Shown one piece after another: positions 58,416 to 64,000 of a stretch of DNA of 64,000 nt. Location: the NCBI RefSeq assembly GCF_022539315.1, contig NC_066327.1, positions 15,168,995-15,232,994 on the forward strand, read 5' to 3'. How positions within the stretch are numbered: position 1 is the first letter of the stretch; each line of letters opens with the position of its first letter. The position numbers and the translations under genes are program-made. The notes under the pieces were generated by a model that worked only from the letters and a program-made list of their open reading frames with translations, did no database searches and was not told the origin of the DNA. The stretch is from Serinus canaria (Eukaryota; Chordata; Aves; Passeriformes; Fringillidae).

Positions 58416-60610
58416 ATTGCTCCCCCAGCCACGTGAGTTAATTGTCAGGTCAGTTTTGGTGTATTTGCTGGCTGTTGTGAGAGCTGGGGCTGCAGCAAAC
58501 ACAGACCAGAGCAAGGACCAGAGTTCTGCCTTTCTGTCTCCTTGGCCCCAAGAAACTTCAAGATGCCCTCCTTGAGTAAAATCAAGTCTTAAATCTTTTG
58601 GCTGAAGGCAGCAGAATGAACTGAGGTGACTTTCTCCAACATTCCCTGTCAAGACTCATCCCATATTTCTTTGAATCACGTTCACTACTTGATGGTAATA
58701 TGGAATTTTTCCCCCCTCCCATGGTGAGGGTTCATTTAGTGACTCATTTTGCTCTCCTACGTAAAATAGTTTCTACATTTTTTTCTAAATGCATAGCTGA
58801 TTAAATCACAAATAATTGCTCCTCAGAAAGAACAGTATTTTAAATCTTTTAGACTTTCTGCCTCTCAAGTCAGGGAGTTCAATGAATCATTAGGCATTTC
58901 AATGTATTAACAATTTCAGGGGTTTGAACAATAAAAACCCTGCTCTGTTTAATTTCCTGCTCTGTTCAAGTTACTTTTGTTCTCACCTATTATCTGCTCA
59001 ACCAAATTAGTGTTTAGTGATCTATGCCCCACTCTCCCAGGGTGGAATATATCGATGGATGCATGTGTGATATCCAAAATTCAGCAGTGATTTCGACTTG
59101 TTAAGGCCACAAACAGCCTTCAGCTCTGTGTGTGACTCTGACCCCAGCCCCACCACAAAGAATTGCATCTTGTTTTACTGAAAACTCCCACAGGTGTGGC
59201 AGGGACAGAATAAAACCTCCAGCTTTCATTGCCATTGTTCTGAGTGTGCCCTGAGCCCACACACACCAGCCCTGAATTGCCAATTAGAGAATGGAAACTG
59301 CTGCCAGGGGCCTGATGCACTGAAGGGTTTTGTTACTGGAAATCAAAAATCCTCAGCTCACTGTTGCTGAGCACTGTCAGAGCAAATGGGCTTTATCTGG
59401 AGCCAGGCTGTTCCCTTTGCTGCAAATGTGCTCCAGGAGTGTGCACAGGGATCTTCAGCTCCTTCCTGCCCCCACTGCCTGCCCCAGCTGAGGATCCTCA
59501 CCCTTGCAGAGCCAAGCTTTGATTTGGCCAAAGCTGCTGCTTCTCTTCCAACCCATTACATCCTCCTCTTTCCACTCAGCACAGGACAATCTCATTTCTT
59601 CCAGGAGCAGGTCCCTGCTGAGGGTGCAGAGTGTGCTGCAGGTGCTCAGCATCCCCAGCAAGCAGAGTGGTCCCCAGCCCTCCTGGGGGCTGAAGAGGAG
59701 CTGCATCCTCAGCCCAGAAAATCCCATTTTTCATCCCTGACCCAGGAAAAAGGAGCTGCTCTGGGCTGTGCTCTCAGCTGCCTGCTGGGATCAGACAATT
59801 GCCTGATCCATCCTTTCACTTGAAGAAGCTCCTGAAGGCATTGGCAGTGGTTTGTCCAGCTGGAAATTTGTGCTTCCAGCTGGAAACTCTGACATTTGTT
59901 TCCATTTCCCACACACCGTTTATCTTACCTGAAGTAATTGAGCAGAGCAAGTTTGTGTGATGGCTCCCCTGAAGGGATGAGTAAAGATGAGCTCCCCAGC
60001 AATCAATATTGACATTAAGACCATTTATTTTCCAGTGATAGCTGCATTTCATCCACATCTCACATAAAGGAAAAGGAGAAAATTATCACAGAGTCAGTTT
60101 TTACAGATCCCAAAGAATAAGGGTGACTCCTTGCCATAAACAATATTTATTTTCACTGTTGCAGTTTTATAATACCACTTTAAAAAAAAAAAAAAAAAAA
60201 AAGTCTTTACTGGCTCATTTTTTATTTCTTCCTTCTCTCTTTCTAGTCTTTCAAATATTAAGATTGGCTTCTCCCTCCTGCACATGGCTCTGCCCACAGT
60301 TTCCCACCCACCTTCCCTCCCTCAGAGGAAAAAGTGATGCTGAGCTGATCACCAGAGCAGAGCAGAGCAGAGCATGCAGGAGCACAGGTCTGCTGGCTGC
60401 ATTTCCAGGTGTCCTTTAGGCACAGAGGTGCCCAGATGGCATCTCTGAGGGTTGGACATGCCAGCTCTGCTGCTGGGCCCCTTTTTGGGTTGTTTCCCTT
60501 TGTTTCCAGCTGTGATTTTGGTGATGTGAAAGGGAAAGATCCTAGAAACACTCTGACACCAACAGTCAGTGAATTCATAGTGGTTTATTTTATTCTGAAC
60601 TGAGGTGAGA
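58416..60610. other. Unique non-coding sequence, no gene seen
   Basis: Contains an A22 homopolymer at 60182-60203 and a GAGCA pentamer run at 60356-60374. The 145-codon frame at 59386-59823 has no recognised domain. Confidence 0.55.
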
Positions 60611-60765
60611 TTCTAGGGCAGGGAAAAGTGAGAGAAATATCAGTGGAAAATGGAATTTCTTGGCCACTGATGGAAAGGAGCTGCTGCCCAGGGAGGTGGG
60701 AGAGTCAGCAGCCAAGGGGAACAAAACCCTGGGAGGTGCTGAAATAACAGGGTGGAACACTGAGA
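60611..60765 (+). mobile_element. Diverged CR1 LINE fragment
   Basis: GGAGCTGCTGCCCAGGGAGG followed by GGTGGGAGAGTCAGC and AACCCTGGGAGGTG parallels the CR1 segment just before the 3' UTR. The tail is missing or eroded. Confidence 0.6.
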
Positions 60766-60927
60766 CACTCTGGTATTCAAAAAAGTGCAAGGATCCATTT
60801 CAAACTGGCCAAACTGATCCTCTAAATTCAGAATTTAATAGCAGGATGCTGCTAGAAGAGCATTGAAATGGAGAGCCTAATTCACCTCACACTGAAGCAC
60901 CCATGGCTCCCACTGCAGGGGGAAAAC

Positions 60928-61172
60928 TGAGTGAAAACCAGGTGAAAACCAGGTGAAAACCAAGTGAAAACCAAGTGAAAAATCAGGTGTAAATCAAGTG
61001 AAAACCAGGTGAAAATCAGGTGTAAATCAAGTGAAAGTCAGGTGAAAATCAGGTGTAAATCAAGTGAAAATCAGGTGTAAATCAAGTGAAAGTCAGGTGA
61101 AAATCAAGTGAAAACCAGGTGAAAATCAGGTGTAAATCAAGTGAAAACCAGGTGTAAAGCAGGTGTAAGAGA
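60928..61172 (+). repeat. 11-bp minisatellite, about 22 copies
   Basis: Units GTGAAAACCAG, GTGAAAATCAG and GTGTAAATCAA are arranged in partly regular two- to four-unit patterns. Purine-rich on plus. Confidence 0.96.
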
Positions 61173-61762
61173 AGCAAGTGGGACATTTGCTGTTGATTCC
61201 ACGGGGGAGGGGATTTCTCATCTTGGCTTTTCCTCCTGCTGACGGCTGAACCTCCATTCACCAAGCCAACAACATTCTGAGGATAAAACCAGTGGCATTC
61301 TCTGCTCCCAGAAGCCTCAGCCAGATTGTCATAGCCAAGGTGTTTTGGGAATGACACCTTCTTGTCAACACCCAGCCCTGGCTGCTTTCACTGCTGGTGG
61401 TTCCATGGTGAAAAACAAAAAAAAAAAAGGGTTTTTTCAGAGACACTTTGGCTCTGATTTCTGAATCTGCTTTAATCTTCTCAGTCTGAATCAGTGCCTT
61501 TGAGTTAGTCAGGGAGTGTTCATGAGATGCTCCAAAATGTTACTTTAGAGCCATCTCTGGGTGGCTTTTTAGCAGCAGCACAGCTTTTATTGTATCTTAA
61601 ATAGTAAATTCAGGACGTCTCTACTTGGATTACTCATTTTGCTCCCACTTTGGAATAAAAAAAAAGTCAAAACCCTAACAAATCACCCCAAAACCTCACC
61701 CCAAAAGATGCATTTGTGCCCCTCTCTTCAAGGAAATTACAGCAGTGGCAAGTAGCACAGGA
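61173..61762. other. Unique non-coding sequence
   Basis: No gene recognised; short A runs at 61417 and 61659. Confidence 0.5.
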
Positions 61763-61889
61763 AAAGAATAATAATAACAATAATAATAGCAATAATTACA
61801 AAATTATTAAAAACAACAATATTATTACCAACAAAGTAACAATAACAACAACAACACCAACAACACCACAAAAATAATAATAATAATAG

Positions 61890-61960
<71 letters not shown>

Positions 61961-61970
61961 GTAGTAGTAG
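61763..61970 (+). repeat. Compound AAT/AAC/AGT microsatellite
   Basis: Imperfect AAT and AAC units lead into about 65 bp of uninterrupted AAT (61896-61960) and end in GTAGTAGTAG. Frames through it encode homopolymers and are artefacts. Confidence 0.97.
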
Positions 61971-63641
61971 CAGGCAGGCTTTGAGCCCCTCACAGGCATG
62001 TTGAGCAGGTATAAATCCATGTATTTTCTTCCTTGTGTGATGGTTTTTTTCTTTCCTAGCATTACAGTTCCTGCTCACTCTGCTGGCAGCTTTTCCTGCC
62101 CCCTGTGCTCTGCTGTTTTGCCCATTATTCTGCACTCTGCCCATTTAAACTGCAACCTGGGCAAGAATGAGGAAGTTTTCCCACTAAAGGATCTAAAGTG
62201 GGGCTGGGAGCAGGGCAGTCACTCAGCTATCAAATGTCTGTGCCAGTTAAGGGAATTTTGCAGCATAAACTTCCCAGCTTGTGTTGATGCTCTAAAAGAA
62301 GCAGATGCCCAAAGCAGCACTATTTATTTTAATTCCATATATACAGTCTGTTATTTTATTCCTTTTACTGAGCAGCTGGTTCTTCATGCAAGAAATTCCA
62401 CTCCCATATCATCTTTTTTTTTTTTTTAAATACAGAGAAATGGACCTTATTTATCTGGTGATACCATTTATATTTGTATGGCTTCAGTGCTGATTGTATC
62501 TGTGTTAAAACTGATTGAAGATGTCACAATTTCTCTTTCTGCCAGAACCCCAATGGATGTGACACCGTTGTTCCTGTAAAATTAAAGGTTTTTTTTTCCT
62601 TTTGCTGCTGCCCCTCCCATTCACCCTTTCTGTGATCAGCCCAAATTGTTCAAAATGCTGCTTCCCCCCTCCCTGTCACCTTGGGAATGTTTCCTTCCCC
62701 TCTCTTTGACTGTTTCCACACCAGAGTTAAATTCCCTGCTCTGCTGCTGTTTTCGACCGCTGTCACCTCTTGGTGGGTGACACCATCAGAGCACGGCCAC
62801 CAGGGCTGGTCCCTGAGTGACAGAAAGCAGCAGGATCCCTCCTCCTGAGAGGCTCAGCACAGCAGAAACTGAACAGGCTTCTGTGGACAGCTCTGACAAA
62901 AATGCTGTTTTCTACCTGATTTAGCTGCCAGTCACTGGGGACACAGAGTGCCCTGGCAGTGTGTCACACAGGGGAGAGTTCTGATCTGCAGAGCTCTGCT
63001 GAACCTCAGTGCCACCAGAGCAGAGCTGGGAAGGCAGGGAAAACAGAAATTCCTCTTCCACTCCACACCCACCCTCAGTAGGAGAGGGCAGTAAGGCTCA
63101 GTGGAGAAGCAGAAAATGGATATTGAAATTAGATTTAGTGACTATGAGACTACAGACTTCAGCTGGCTGTGTGGCATCTCAATAAAACATTAAGCTGGAA
63201 GATCAAGTTATATTTTAGGTATGTCAAGCACTGGAAGTGGAAAAAACCTGAAACCCTCTTTACACTGGGAAGTAAGAATTATCTTTGCAGCAGAAGTCTG
63301 AATTGGCCCAATTTCAGAACATCTCAGTGGAAAACTTAATCAAGAGGCAAAGGAGCAAAGGTGATTTTTGAGGTTATTAGATCCACTGATGAAGTATTAC
63401 CATGACCCAGGTTTTAGTTCTGAGATATTGCACCAACACAGTTTGTGCACTGAACCCCCCCTGGGCAGGCTCAAAGGCCACCCCAAGGAGGTGGAATTGG
63501 GAAGGAGAGCCAGGAAAATGCCCTTGGTGCTGGCAGACACAATTAGAAGGAATTGCAGACTCCAAATCAGGGCATTCAAAAGGCAGGAAACCTCTGGAGC
63601 TCGAGGCTCCAAACCCCTCCAAGGAGAGCTCCACTGCCCTG
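61971..63641. other. Unique non-coding sequence, no gene seen
   Basis: Ordinary sequence with a T14 run near 62415. No frame with a recognisable domain. Confidence 0.55.
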
Positions 63642-63704
63642 CTCCCAAAAAATGAATGAACAAATACATTTTTTTCTCCAAAAAATGAATGAACAAATAC
63701 ATTT
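63642..63704 (+). repeat. Direct duplication of about 28 bp
   Basis: AAATGAATGAACAAATACAT occurs twice, each preceded by CTCC and A's, about 33 bp apart. Confidence 0.9.
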
Positions 63705-63880
63705 CATTGAGATTTGGGTTTGCAGCATTAAAAAAAAAAAAATTACAATTAAAAAAATATTATACATATAAGGTTAATGATGTTTTCTGGAACAGGATAA
63801 TTTTTATAATTATAATTATATTAGGAGAGCTTGTCTTGAAGATAGGTGAAGTCTCTCCTCCTAAAATCCTCGCAGTCATT

Positions 63881-63881
<1 letters not shown>

Positions 63882-63950
<69 letters not shown>
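63882..63950 (+). repeat. (TAA)23 microsatellite
   Basis: 69 bp of uninterrupted TAA units, similar in length to the pure core of the array 2 kb upstream. Confidence 0.97.
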
Positions 63951-63951
<1 letters not shown>

Positions 63952-64000
63952 CAATCAGGCCCATGCTGTTATCCTGAGGATATGAGGATATCCAAAGGTT

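Noticed and set aside
61737..62144. Poly-leucine and poly-tyrosine frames
   Set aside because: Products of the AAT microsatellite.
1..64000. CRISPR arrays, operons or other prokaryotic systems
   Set aside because: The tandem repeats have no unique spacers, and base composition, CR1 and LTR content show vertebrate nuclear DNA.

Overview
This window reads as non-coding nuclear DNA from a bird, most likely a songbird. The diagnostic evidence is a set of CR1 LINE 3' ends (about seven fragments, several with the typical ATTCTGTG-type tail) and five solo-LTR-like elements of three families that resemble passerine endogenous retrovirus LTRs. The identification rests on remembered consensus shapes; no database search was run. 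Open frames are short and mostly explained by tandem repeats or chance. No protein-coding gene could be recognised with confidence, so the window is probably a large intron or an intergenic stretch.

Layout. 1-12.1 kb: unique sequence with three minisatellites (42-bp unit at 2990, 26-bp at 6501, G-rich at 7012), two small CR1 fragments and a perfect 11-bp hairpin at 6121. 12.1-14.7 kb: a GGGAAA array, a truncated LTR, a 500-base N gap, a poly-A tract and a 32/43-bp minisatellite. 14.7-26.3 kb: mainly unique sequence with two CR1 tails and small duplications. 26.3-28.3 kb: an LTR followed by an extreme AT-rich block with a 48-bp direct duplication and an ATAAT array. 28.3-42 kb: unique sequence, one reverse CR1 and a CpG-rich, G-rich degenerate array with a long inverted repeat near 38 kb. 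42-55.3 kb: three LTRs, two with clear 6-bp target-site duplications. 55.3-57.2 kb: the best gene-like signal, a TATA motif, local CpG enrichment, a short ATG exon with a strong donor, and an acceptor on the far side of a 25-bp minisatellite that fills the putative intron. 58.3-64 kb: 15-bp and 11-bp arrays, a CR1 fragment and two long AAT microsatellites.

Two window-wide patterns stand out. All five LTRs lie on the minus strand, and nearly all minisatellites carry their G- or purine-rich strand on plus. Both would fit a plus-strand transcription unit spanning the window, but the counts are small. Three separate arrays share the core GGGACAGGG. I found no convincing novel multi-gene system.
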